Virus record (IMG/VR): IMGVR_UViG_3300042465_001344
Location: 1-23,785 of that record
DNA from: a virus
DNA length: 23,785 nt
Direction: 5' to 3' (one strand)
This document shows positions 6,106 to 11,993 of this stretch, piece by piece; positions within the stretch are counted from its first letter, which is position 1, and every line of letters starts with the position of its first letter. The notes under the pieces are model-generated. The model saw only the letters and a program-made list of their open reading frames with translations, ran no database searches and was not told the origin of the DNA. Made by a program: the position numbers and the translations under genes.

Positions 6106-6199
6106 AAGAATACTTGCAAAGAGCAGTATAGTGTAGCAATCTATCTTGTCAAGAGACATTGATTAAGTTAAGAATACTTAACAATTTTCCTTTGCAAGT
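6106..6199. promoter_or_regulatory. Operator region: repeated palindromic sites between divergent promoters
   Basis: GTTAAGAATACTTAAC at 6167-6182 is a perfect palindrome with a 4 nt centre. The core AAGAATACTT recurs at 6106-6115 on the start site of the leftward promoter. ACTTGCAAAG (6112-6121) and CTTTGCAAGT (6190-6199) are perfect inverted copies of each other. A partial site, AAGTATGTAAC, lies at about 6218-6226 near the rightward -10 box. Such spaced, related sites between divergent promoters are what a Cro/CI switch uses. Which protein binds is inference. Confidence 0.6.
6125..6152 (-). promoter_or_regulatory. Strong leftward promoter of the cro-like gene
   Basis: On the minus strand a perfect -35 TTGACA (6147-6152) and a -10 TATACT (6125-6130, five of six) are separated by 16 nt. 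The predicted start near 6118 leaves a leader of about 30 nt with an AGGAG before the cro-like ATG. An operator-like sequence (6106-6121) overlaps the start site, as expected for autoregulation. Confidence 0.82.
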
Positions 6200-6200
6200 T

Positions 6201-6229
6201 TTGTAATTGATCGAAAAAGTATGTAACAT
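6201..6229 (+). promoter_or_regulatory. Probable rightward early promoter
   Basis: TTGTAA (6201-6206), a 17 nt spacer, then TAACAT (6224-6229). Each box matches the consensus at four of six positions. It would start transcription about 35 nt before the first plus-strand gene. It is the best rightward candidate in the intergenic stretch, but is weaker than the leftward promoter. Confidence 0.45.
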
Positions 6230-6270
6230 TTGTTTTGTGGTAACTGATTGACAACAACAAGGAGCAACAA

Positions 6271-6516
6271 ATGTATTCATATACGTTCAACTTTGTAGGT
6301 ACTTATGCAGCAGGTACAAATCAATACTATGCACCCCGCGCTCGCGGAACGATTGATGTGTGGCACGACAACAAACGTCACGTTTACAAGAAACTTAACT
6401 TTGACGTACCGCAAAGCATCGTCAAAAACGACATCCTTGCTGCTTGGGACGAAGCGCACGGTACAACGCATCGCATGACCGGTGTGTATCCCTCATACAA
6501 AATACAAGTTAAGTAA
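6271..6516 (+). CDS. First gene of rightward early operon, hypothetical (81 aa)
   Basis: This 81-residue protein is rich in Tyr and basic residues and begins MYSYTFNFVGTYAAGTNQYY. It looks like a small beta-rich soluble protein and contains GTIDVWHDNKRHVYKKLNFD. No known domain was recognised. The start has AAGGAG six bases upstream. As the first gene after the early promoter it may be a host-takeover or regulatory protein, but nothing in the sequence shows that directly. Confidence 0.75.
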   Translation: MYSYTFNFVGTYAAGTNQYYAPRARGTIDVWHDNKRHVYKKLNFDVPQSIVKNDILAAWDEAHGTTHRMTGVYPSYKIQVK

Positions 6517-6526
6517 GGAGACGCAC

Positions 6527-6814
6527 ATGAATTACTGCCGAGACTGTACGCACTTCAGGCGCAACGAAACAAACGCAGAAGCATCAGAGTGTCGTCGCAA
6601 GACGCTGTTTTCGCCCGTTACTGGCGCTTGCTTGCAAATCTTTTGCAACATCGAACGAACTGACTTTGGAACTTGCAAGCCTGAAGGCATTCACTTCAAA
6701 AAAGCAACGCCTGTCATTGAAGAGTGGGATAAGACCCGCGAGTGGGAACGTTGGGTAGATCGCGGCGACTACGACTACGACGTTTTTTCACGCAAACTGA
6801 GAGCAGGCACATGA
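6527..6814 (+). CDS. Cys-rich, probably zinc-binding small protein (95 aa)
   Basis: The 95-residue protein has six cysteines near the N-terminus: YCRDC, then ASECRRK, TGACLQIFCNIE and FGTCKPEG. This spacing suggests one zinc-binding module rather than disulfides. The C-terminal half is acidic and aromatic (EEWDKTREWERWVDRGDYDY). The ATG at 6527 with AAGGAG seven bases upstream is preferred over the in-frame ATG at 6482, which lies inside the previous gene. Similar small Cys-rich proteins occur in phage early regions; the function is unknown. Confidence 0.75.
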   Translation: MNYCRDCTHFRRNETNAEASECRRKTLFSPVTGACLQIFCNIERTDFGTCKPEGIHFKKATPVIEEWDKTREWERWVDRGDYDYDVFSRKLRAGT

Positions 6815-6885
6815 ATGCAGATCACGCAGTTGCAGTTGGTTTCACAATCCTTTTCCTACTCATCATTACAGGAGTCCTTTCATGA
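6811..6885 (+). CDS. Membrane micro-protein of 24 aa, coupled to ERF gene
   Basis: A 24-codon frame starts with ATG in an ATGA overlap with the preceding stop and ends in an ATGA overlap with the ERF start. After a short polar start (MNADHA) the rest is hydrophobic (VAVGFTILFLLIITGVLS), enough for one membrane-spanning helix. A GAGAG lies upstream. Precise coupling on both sides argues for a translated gene; it could also serve mainly to deliver ribosomes to the ERF start. Confidence 0.5.
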   Translation: MNADHAVAVGFTILFLLIITGVLS

Positions 6886-7469
6886 ACAAGTCAGAATCAA
6901 TCGCTAACCTTGCGACAGCACTAGCCATGGCGCAACCAAACATTAAAGGCGCACTTAAGGACAGCAACAATCCTTTCTTCAAGTCTCGTTACGCTGATTT
7001 GAGTTCTGTCGTTGAGGCTATCAAGCCAGCTTTCGGTGAGTGCGGTCTTAGCTACATCCAGCGTATCGAGCCTAGCGACAAGGACGAGGTGCGCGTCGAA
7101 ACGATTCTTTTGCACGCATCTGGCGAATGGTTGTCTTGCGGAGTGCTGAATTTGCCAGTCTCAAAAGCTGATGCTCAAGGCTACGGCTCAGCTTTGACCT
7201 ATGCCCGCCGCTATAGCTTGGCTGCTGCTTGCGGCGTAACGCCCGAGGACGACGACGGCAACGCAGCGAGTGGCAAGAATGCACCTCAGAAACGATTAGA
7301 AACGTTGCCACAGCTACTTGAGGCAATCAACACAGCAACGACAGCAGATGAGCTGAAACTGTTCTATACGCAGGCCTATCACGCCGCCAAGAAGATTGAA
7401 GATACCGACGCGATGCAAACAATTGTTGCTGCCAAAAATGCCCGCAAATTGGCAATGGTGGAAGCATGA
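6882..7469 (+). CDS. erf: ERF-family single-strand annealing protein
   Basis: This 195-residue protein belongs to the ERF superfamily of phage recombinases, which bind single-stranded DNA and anneal complementary strands. It has NPFFKSRYADLSSVVEAIKP (residues 30-49), the central ERF signature GYGSALTYARRYSLAAACGV (100-119), and the acidic DDDGN (123-127) that closes the core. The C-terminal part is helical and linker-like. It overlaps the YqaJ exonuclease gene by 4 nt, so an annealase-exonuclease pair is formed like Red alpha/beta. An AGGAG lies before the ATG. Confidence 0.93.
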   Translation: MNKSESIANLATALAMAQPNIKGALKDSNNPFFKSRYADLSSVVEAIKPAFGECGLSYIQRIEPSDKDEVRVETILLHASGEWLSCGVLNLPVSKADAQGYGSALTYARRYSLAAACGVTPEDDDGNAASGKNAPQKRLETLPQLLEAINTATTADELKLFYTQAYHAAKKIEDTDAMQTIVAAKNARKLAMVEA

Positions 7470-8107
7470 AAGTTTTGACGATGGAGCAAGGCAGCCCTGA
7501 GTGGCTCGCAGCTCGCGCAGGCAAAGTCACAGCCAGTCGGATCTCAGACGTAATGGCAGCCAAAACAACTGCGAGTTATCGAGACTACAGAGCGCAGCTC
7601 ATTGCTGAGATTTTGACTGGTGCGCCTCAAGACTCAGGTTTTACATCTGACGCTATGCGATGGGGTACTGAAAAAGAACCTTTGGCGCGTGCAGAATACG
7701 AAATTTTCTGTGCTTGGGATGTAACTGAAGTCGGTCTAGTGCTGCATCCTACGATTGCTCGAGGCGCAGCCAGTCCTGATGGTTTGATAGGTGAAAGCGG
7801 TCTTGTTGAGATCAAGTGCCCAAAGACAGCAACGCACCTGCAAACGTTGTTAGACAAGAAACAGCCGCGGCAGTACGAGAACCAAATGCTGTGGCAAATG
7901 GCTTGCACAGGTCGTGAATGGTGTGATTTCGTTAGCTACGATCCACGGTTGCCTAACGATCTACAGTTGTTTGTGCATAGGTTCGACCGTAATGAGCAAC
8001 GCATTGCGGAGATTGAAGCAGCAGTAATGCAGTTTTTGTCCGAAGTAGACGATCTGATTGACAACATTAAAGGAAATCAAAATGGCTTACATACCAAAAC
8101 CCGGTAG
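7466..8107 (+). CDS. YqaJ-like recombination exonuclease
   Basis: The 213-residue protein is a lambda-exonuclease-like YqaJ family nuclease, which resects 5' strands to make single-stranded ends for the annealase. Visible motifs are QGSPEWLAARAGKVTASRIS (residues 8-27), then RWGTEKEPLARAEYE (65-79), and the PD-(D/E)XK active site SPDG with Asp105 and LVEIKCPK with Glu115 and Lys117, followed by YENQMLWQMACTG. It directly follows the ERF gene, which supports a two-component recombination system. All catalytic residues are present, so it should be active. The start is an ATGA overlap. Confidence 0.94.
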   Translation: MKVLTMEQGSPEWLAARAGKVTASRISDVMAAKTTASYRDYRAQLIAEILTGAPQDSGFTSDAMRWGTEKEPLARAEYEIFCAWDVTEVGLVLHPTIARGAASPDGLIGESGLVEIKCPKTATHLQTLLDKKQPRQYENQMLWQMACTGREWCDFVSYDPRLPNDLQLFVHRFDRNEQRIAEIEAAVMQFLSEVDDLIDNIKGNQNGLHTKTR

Positions 8108-8336
8108 CTTTACGCTTTTCAAGAACGACAAAAAACAAACAGAAACCCATCCCGACTATCGCGGTGACGGTCTTGACTTGATGGGCGAACCTATCTGGGT
8201 AAGTGCTTGGCTGCGCGAAGGCGCAAAGGGCAAGTTTATGAGCTGCTCAATACAGCACAAGAACAAGGATCAGCCCAAGCCTAAGAAAGCTAATCCCGGC
8301 GACTTGTCTGATATGGATGACTCCATCCCTTTTTGA
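8082..8336 (+). CDS. Small protein with SSB-like C-terminal tail (DUF736-like)
   Basis: The 84-residue protein begins MAYIPKPGSFTLFKNDKK, has a beta-rich middle (PIWVSAWLREGAKGKFMSCS), a Lys-rich linker, and ends in DMDDSIPF. The end resembles the acidic tail by which bacterial SSB recruits partners (DDDIPF), and the middle resembles DUF736 proteins. It is likely a single-strand DNA-binding or SSB-mimic protein serving the neighbouring recombination pair. The ATG at 8082 has AAAGGAAA upstream and overlaps the exonuclease gene by 26 nt; an in-frame ATG at 8058 is less suitable. Confidence 0.68.
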   Translation: MAYIPKPGSFTLFKNDKKQTETHPDYRGDGLDLMGEPIWVSAWLREGAKGKFMSCSIQHKNKDQPKPKKANPGDLSDMDDSIPF

Positions 8337-8386
8337 TCTAACGGGGGAAAGCTGCGGTGAGTACCCTAGCAATTTAAGGAAAAACA

Positions 8387-8695
8387 ATGGAATACGATTA
8401 TTTTGGAAAAATTCGTGAATGGGCAAATGATCGCAACTTGGTCAAAGGCAGCACTTTGCACGCGCAAGTGGTCAAGCTGTTAGAGGAATCCGGCGAACTT
8501 GCTGCTGGCGTTGCTCGTAATGACATAGATCGCATCGTTGATTCTATTGGCGACATTATGGTCGTGTTAACCATCATTGCCGCGCAGATTGATATGCCAG
8601 CCGAAGAATGCCTTGATCTTGCATGGAATGAAATCCGTTACCGCAAAGGCAAAATGGTCGATGGCATTTTTGTGAAAGAGAACGACAATGGATGA
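8387..8695 (+). CDS. MazG-like nucleotide pyrophosphohydrolase
   Basis: The 102-residue protein has the MazG-type metal-binding motif EESGE (Glu33, Glu34, Glu37) and the partner motif DSIGD (Asp52, Asp56), spaced as in all-alpha NTP pyrophosphatases. These enzymes hydrolyse (d)NTPs to monophosphates; phage versions may alter nucleotide pools or alarmone levels. An AAGGA lies before the ATG. The end overlaps the next gene's start by 8 nt. It is a single-domain, compact version. Confidence 0.87.
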   Translation: MEYDYFGKIREWANDRNLVKGSTLHAQVVKLLEESGELAAGVARNDIDRIVDSIGDIMVVLTIIAAQIDMPAEECLDLAWNEIRYRKGKMVDGIFVKENDNG

Positions 8696-9065
8696 AGAAG
8701 CCCAAACCATCGCCTGCACTCAGTTGCTGGCAAATGTCGTCACGCTTGCTGTGCTTGATGCTTGCTTGAAACCCGTTAAACGCAAAGATTCACTACGGCA
8801 CAAAGTTTTTGTTTCTCAAGATCAAGCAATGGATGCCATGATGTTTCTCATGGAGGGAGCAAAAAATTACGTTGAAATGATCGGGATGGAAGGCGAGCGA
8901 TTCAAAAAGCAACTCATCAAAGCCATGTACGACGATACCGATAATTACTTCACTAAGCACATCACAGCGGAGCAGCGCCGCAATTTTCGATTCAATCTGT
9001 ATTTTTGGCAGAACAACCCTGCACGCCGCAGATTCTTACCGGAGGAAGACGATGAGACTAGCTGA
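8688..9065 (+). CDS. Phage hypothetical protein (125 aa)
   Basis: A 125-residue, mainly helical protein with no recognised domain. It contains KVFVSQDQAMDAMMFLMEGA in the middle, FRFNLYFWQNNPARRRFLPE near the end and an acidic tail. There is no signal peptide or membrane segment. It starts within the end of the MazG gene and overlaps the next gene by 14 nt, so it is clearly part of the operon. No function can be assigned. Confidence 0.72.
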   Translation: MDEEAQTIACTQLLANVVTLAVLDACLKPVKRKDSLRHKVFVSQDQAMDAMMFLMEGAKNYVEMIGMEGERFKKQLIKAMYDDTDNYFTKHITAEQRRNFRFNLYFWQNNPARRRFLPEEDDETS

Positions 9066-9315
9066 TGCAATCAACTGGATGATGACCTACGACGCACTAC
9101 AGCCTGACCTGATACCCGTCGATAATTGGAGGCCACAAGACCCGCGACGCTACGACGAAAAACGGAAGGAGTGCATCAAGTACCTGCGGGAAAGAAATCT
9201 TTACATTCTCGACGGCAAGTTCACTCCCACGAAATCAAGCCACACCGACATAACCGTGATCTTTAACCGCGCCCGCCAACAGCAGGGCGAAACCTTGATA
9301 CAGGTAGCCAAATGA
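9052..9315 (+). CDS. Phage hypothetical protein (87 aa)
   Basis: A basic 87-residue protein beginning MRLADAINWMMTYDALQP, with a central DNWRPQDPRRYDEKRKECIK and a C-terminal FNRARQQQGETLIQVAK. It is probably helical and nucleic-acid-compatible in charge, but no domain was recognised. A GGAGG precedes the ATG by about seven bases. It ends in an ATGA overlap with the lipoprotein gene. Confidence 0.72.
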   Translation: MRLADAINWMMTYDALQPDLIPVDNWRPQDPRRYDEKRKECIKYLRERNLYILDGKFTPTKSSHTDITVIFNRARQQQGETLIQVAK

Positions 9316-9575
9316 AAACATTACTTTGCTTTGCAGTTGTCATTCTTAGCGGCTGTGCATCATTGCAGCCCACAGCAAGCACTACCGTACCGGAGGCTAT
9401 CTCTAGCTTGCAAGTCGAAAAAGAAGTGCCGCCGCTGTCTAGGCTTGAAGTCATCAATGGCATTGGGGAGTGCGAGAAGGCAGGTATGCGCCCCGTAGTC
9501 ATCAGCACAAAGCGCAAAGTCAACAATCAGTTAGTTCCGTCTGTGGTGGATGTTACATGCCTGCCCAAGCTCTGA
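9312..9575 (+). CDS. Small phage lipoprotein
   Basis: The 87-residue protein has a short signal sequence MKTLLCFAVVILSGC with a lipobox ending LSGC (Cys15), so the mature protein would be a lipid-anchored 73-residue periplasmic protein. The mature part has two more Cys (in GECEKAG and VTCLPK), which could form a disulfide. It lies in the early operon rather than in the lysis cassette and is not proline-rich, so an Rz1-type outer-membrane spanin is possible but not favoured. Superinfection exclusion is another option. The start is coupled (ATGA) to the previous gene. Confidence 0.72.
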   Translation: MKTLLCFAVVILSGCASLQPTASTTVPEAISSLQVEKEVPPLSRLEVINGIGECEKAGMRPVVISTKRKVNNQLVPSVVDVTCLPKL

Positions 9576-9967
9576 AACCCCGCGCCCGTCAGATCATTGC
9601 TGCCATGCGTGAAGTTTTAGCGCGTGATATCGAAATGACGGGTGTCAACATTGCCGGAGTCTTGAACGAGGATGCTGGCACTATTGGCAGCTATCTCAAC
9701 GGCATGGCAAAGGATGGGCTTGTTTCCCGCATGGGTCTACGTTTGCAATACAACGGACGAACCCGCACCAAACACATGATGTGGAAACTCAATCACAAAC
9801 TGATTCGGAAGCTAGAAAATGAGAAAACAGAGACGCTGGAGGCTGAAGGAACACCCGGCACAATGCACGCAGTGCCAAGAGATCAAGCCGCCGACAGAGT
9901 TCAACTTGACAGAATACAAAACGCTCTCGTCCTGGTGCAAAGAGTGCCACCGAACCCTGTGCCGTGA
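9557..9967 (+). CDS. Winged-helix-like DNA-binding protein with overlapping 3' end
   Basis: The 136-residue protein begins MPAQALKPRARQIIAAMREV and shows a helix-turn-helix-like stretch: GVNIAGVLNEDAGTIGSYLN, then MAKDGLVSRMGLRLQYNGRT, typical of winged-helix domains that score DNA with a recognition helix and wing. The last 49 residues are Pro/Gly-rich and low in complexity; they are read across another gene (9819-9998) in a different frame. The ATG at 9557 lies 19 nt inside the lipoprotein gene. An in-frame ATG at 9470 is rejected as it lies deep in that gene. Likely a regulator of early genes. Confidence 0.65.
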   Translation: MPAQALKPRARQIIAAMREVLARDIEMTGVNIAGVLNEDAGTIGSYLNGMAKDGLVSRMGLRLQYNGRTRTKHMMWKLNHKLIRKLENEKTETLEAEGTPGTMHAVPRDQAADRVQLDRIQNALVLVQRVPPNPVP

Positions 9968-9998
9968 ACGTTACCATTTGACTAAGGGGGGAAAATGA
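9819..9998 (+). CDS. Small zinc-ribbon/HNH-like protein nested in previous gene (59 aa)
   Basis: In the +1-shifted frame a 59-residue protein starts MRKQRRWRLKEHPAQCTQC and continues with KPPTEFNLTEYKTLSSWCKE, then CHRTLCRERYHLTKGGK. The Cys pairs CTQC and CKEC, with KPxxEF between, form the common phage zinc-ribbon pattern seen in small HNH-like or 'recombination endonuclease VII-like' proteins. GGAAG lies 8-9 bases upstream. It overlaps the preceding gene by 149 nt and the next gene's start by 4 nt. The motif density makes it much more protein-like than the competing frame here. Confidence 0.7.
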   Translation: MRKQRRWRLKEHPAQCTQCQEIKPPTEFNLTEYKTLSSWCKECHRTLCRERYHLTKGGK

Positions 9999-10171
9999 TC
10001 TTTTGGGGCGGCTTGTTTATGATTGCAGTATCGTTTGCCGTGTTTGTCATGTTTGTTGATCCGATCAATGACAAACGAGCATGGTTAGAGGATGCTTGCG
10101 CTGCCGTAATGATGATGGGACTAGGCATTGCCATCATTGGCGCTCTTATTTGGATTGGACGATTTATATGA
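9995..10171 (+). CDS. Small membrane protein, two TM helices (58 aa)
   Basis: A 58-residue protein has two hydrophobic helices: one in the first 20 residues (FWGGLFMIAVSFAVFVMF) and one at about 37-55 (AAVMMMGLGIAIIGALIWIG), with a charged loop VDPINDKRAWLED between. A very strong AAGGGGGGAAA ribosome site precedes the ATG. It overlaps the zinc-ribbon gene by ATGA and the next gene by ATGA. It could be a holin-like or superinfection-exclusion protein; sequence alone does not decide. Confidence 0.68.
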   Translation: MIFWGGLFMIAVSFAVFVMFVDPINDKRAWLEDACAAVMMMGLGIAIIGALIWIGRFI

Positions 10172-10347
10172 AAGACTATTCAGAAAGCATCCTAGAAGTC
10201 GATAGGCTTCGCAAAGAGATACACCACGCTGCATTAGGTAAGCAATGGTGGAAAGCCTCTGCCCTCACCAATGACCTACTGGTGGCAGTATCAGAACTGA
10301 AAGTAGAATTCCACGAACGGCAAAAGGATCAAAATGGAAAACTATGA
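10168..10347 (+). CDS. Small helical hypothetical protein (59 aa)
   Basis: This 59-residue protein is predicted to be a helical hairpin: DYSESILEVDRLRKEIHHAA, then a WWKASALTNDLLVAVSELKV helix. An earlier in-frame ATG at 10081 is rejected because it lies inside the membrane protein gene. The chosen ATG makes an ATGA overlap with that gene and the 3' end overlaps the next gene by 14 nt. No function recognised. Confidence 0.6.
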   Translation: MKDYSESILEVDRLRKEIHHAALGKQWWKASALTNDLLVAVSELKVEFHERQKDQNGKL

Positions 10348-10504
10348 ACGCTGCAAGGTTTGTGATGTTGCTTTCAAGACCGGCGATAAGGTCATGTGGT
10401 GCAAGGTCAATTCATGCCCCGAAACTGAACAGCGGGTTATGAGTGAACAGCAATACCGTTGGGTAATGAAGAAAAAAGCCGCGCTTCATCAGTTCGACGC
10501 TTGA
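10334..10504 (+). CDS. Last early gene, Cys-containing small protein (56 aa)
   Basis: A 56-residue frame starts MENYERCKVCDVAFKTGDKV and has Cys7/Cys10 and Cys23/Cys28, a possible zinc-binding module. An AGGATC lies before the ATG. The 3' end runs 68 nt antisense to the end of the endolysin gene on the opposite strand. Because it is short and its last part is shared with a strongly supported gene, I keep moderate confidence. Confidence 0.52.
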   Translation: MENYERCKVCDVAFKTGDKVMWCKVNSCPETEQRVMSEQQYRWVMKKKAALHQFDA

Positions 10505-10937
10505 CTAACCCTGGCAGGATTTTACCCCCTGCCTTGGTGAACTTCATGAACTCAGCCGCAGCCGCTTGGTAATCCCTCCGCAAAACCTTCTGACGGAGGG
10601 TGCTGCGCTGTAGCGTTCCCAAACCAAGATTAAAAGCAAAGCTAACGAGAGCATCGAATTTACTTTGGGCAAGCTCTCCGCAATACTGGGTAACGCCGCG
10701 CTCAAATCGAGCCAAATCGCCTGCAAGTATTGCATCCACTTCCTCCTTGCTCCACACCCGATTGTCCTCGGGATGTAAGTCTACTTTCAGCCGGTCAGCC
10801 ATTGTCAGCTTCGCGTGGTCGGGATACATGACGTGCCCGATTCCGATAGTCCACAAGTTCGCAGGGCATCTGTAAGGCTTGTATCTAACGCCCTCATGGT
10901 GTGCAATCATCTTGATGCACAGCGGCGAGACTTTCAT
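10437..10937 (-). CDS. Endolysin, GH24 (T4-type) lysozyme
   Basis: This 166-residue enzyme should cleave the glycan strands of peptidoglycan at the end of infection. The GH24 active-site block is clear: HEGVRYKPY with catalytic Glu15, then Cys24 at the position of the T4 Asp20, and Thr30 in WTIGIGH. The family region SKFDALVSFAFNLGLG follows at about residues 92-107 and KRRTDEARLF near the end. Cys in place of Asp is known in other GH24 enzymes, and an Asp-to-Cys T4 variant keeps activity. No signal peptide is seen, so release would need the holin. Start is an ATGA overlap with the holin gene. Confidence 0.93.
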   Translation of the reverse strand: MKVSPLCIKMIAHHEGVRYKPYRCPANLWTIGIGHVMYPDHAKLTMADRLKVDLHPEDNRVWSKEEVDAILAGDLARFERGVTQYCGELAQSKFDALVSFAFNLGLGTLQRSTLRQKVLRRDYQAAAAEFMKFTKAGGKILPGLVKRRTDEARLFSSLPNGIAVHS

Positions 10938-11458
10938 CGCTTGAATGCCTGCCCGCCGAAGTAGAAAGCAATAATTGACGAGAAGATGATCTGCGAGTCG
11001 TCATCCCACAGGTTATTCAGCGCCACGTCAAACGCCACGCCAGTCTTGAAGGCGTACAGGAAACCAAATACGTCCACAAACACTAGCAGCAGAAACATGC
11101 CGTAGGCGATGCCAGGACGCACCATAGCGCGTGCGTTGACTACCCATTGACTAGCACCCTTGGCGCTGTCGGTATCGTGCTGTAGGAGGGCGATTTTCTC
11201 GGTTACAGCGACTTGCTGCGACTGAACGGCTAGCTCCTCAGTCCGGCTTTGCGCCTGCACCTTGATCTGCTCGGTCTTGATTTCCTCGATCTGCTTTTCA
11301 AGCTCGAAACCGGCTTTCTTCAGCTCCAACTCCCGCTCAATCTGCATCTGCGCCAAAGCGATCTCGTGCTTCTTATCGGCTCGGTCTTGAAAGAACGACA
11401 GGATCGACGGCAAACCGCCCATGAGGAATGAAAGTGAACTTGATATCAGAGATAGCAT
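10934..11458 (-). CDS. Holin-like protein with long coiled coil (3TM type)
   Basis: The 174-residue protein has an N-terminal hydrophobic stretch (residues 3-22), a long charged coiled coil (about 25-95, e.g. ERELELKKAGFELEKQIEEI), and a C-terminal membrane region with ARAMVRPGIAYGMFLLLVFV (110-129) and IIFSSIIAFYFGGQAFKR (157-174). The C-terminal part resembles the 3TM holin superfamily found beside phage and GTA lysins. The gene immediately precedes the endolysin with an ATGA overlap, which supports a role in releasing it. Class assignment is inference. Confidence 0.72.
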   Translation of the reverse strand: MLSLISSSLSFLMGGLPSILSFFQDRADKKHEIALAQMQIERELELKKAGFELEKQIEEIKTEQIKVQAQSRTEELAVQSQQVAVTEKIALLQHDTDSAKGASQWVVNARAMVRPGIAYGMFLLLVFVDVFGFLYAFKTGVAFDVALNNLWDDDSQIIFSSIIAFYFGGQAFKR

Positions 11459-11459
11459 T

Positions 11460-11993
11460 TCAGCCCCTAGAAGTTATGGCAACGTACAACAGCACCGCGC
11501 CAATTAACACAAAAATTACAATGCCCGCCACGGAAAGTACCTGCTCTAGCTCTTCGCGTTTCCTAGTAGCACGATCTCGCTCTAGCCTAGCCTTACGAAT
11601 CTTTTCTCGCGCCGCTTCATCTTGAGAGTTAACAATAAGCTGTCGTTCTTTGACTAACTCATGATAAAAATCAAGCTCCCCTTTGAGCGAAAAAAGATCG
11701 CGCAACTCAGTCTCAAACAGCTTTAGTTCCCTGCGTCTGCTCACAATGGTAAACGCTTGAGACAGTGCTGACTCTTGCGCTTTTGCTTGTTGTGGATCGT
11801 CAGATTTAGGTTGCGACTTTAGCTTCTCAACTTCATTGGCAGCCTTCTCAATCTCGCCTTGAGACTTGAAGAAATCAGAGAGTTCCTTACCGCAGTCTCT
11901 GATCTCTCGGCCCATGTTGATCGCCTCTTTGACAAAGGCGACCGAAGTTTTAGCTACGGCAAACGCTGCTCCAATAGTAACGGGGTCGATCAT
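11460..11993 (-). CDS. Coiled-coil protein with C-terminal TM helix (phage structural/lysis-associated)
   Basis: This 177-residue protein begins MIDPVTIGAAFAVAKTSVAF, then has GREIRDCGKELSDFFKSQGE, a long charged coiled coil, and a single C-terminal membrane helix (VAGIVIFVLIGAVLLYVAI, about 155-173). This family is common in podovirus genomes, usually between tail fibres and the lysis genes, and is often annotated only as a structural protein. It could be a spanin-like or injection-associated membrane protein. Start makes an ATGA overlap with the preceding gene. Confidence 0.7.
   Translation of the reverse strand: MIDPVTIGAAFAVAKTSVAFVKEAINMGREIRDCGKELSDFFKSQGEIEKAANEVEKLKSQPKSDDPQQAKAQESALSQAFTIVSRRRELKLFETELRDLFSLKGELDFYHELVKERQLIVNSQDEAAREKIRKARLERDRATRKREELEQVLSVAGIVIFVLIGAVLLYVAITSRG

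Noticed and set aside
6088-6270. CI-like repressor gene next to cro
   Set aside because: No frame with a repressor-like helix-turn-helix other than the Cro-like gene exists in the switch region.
9312-9575. Rz1-type outer-membrane spanin
   Set aside because: Not proline-rich, not near endolysin, no Rz-type gene overlapping it; only a generic lipoprotein is supported.
10437-10520. Bidirectional terminator between convergent operons
   Set aside because: Only a 5-6 bp weak stem near the T-rich 10470-10480 stretch; too weak to call.
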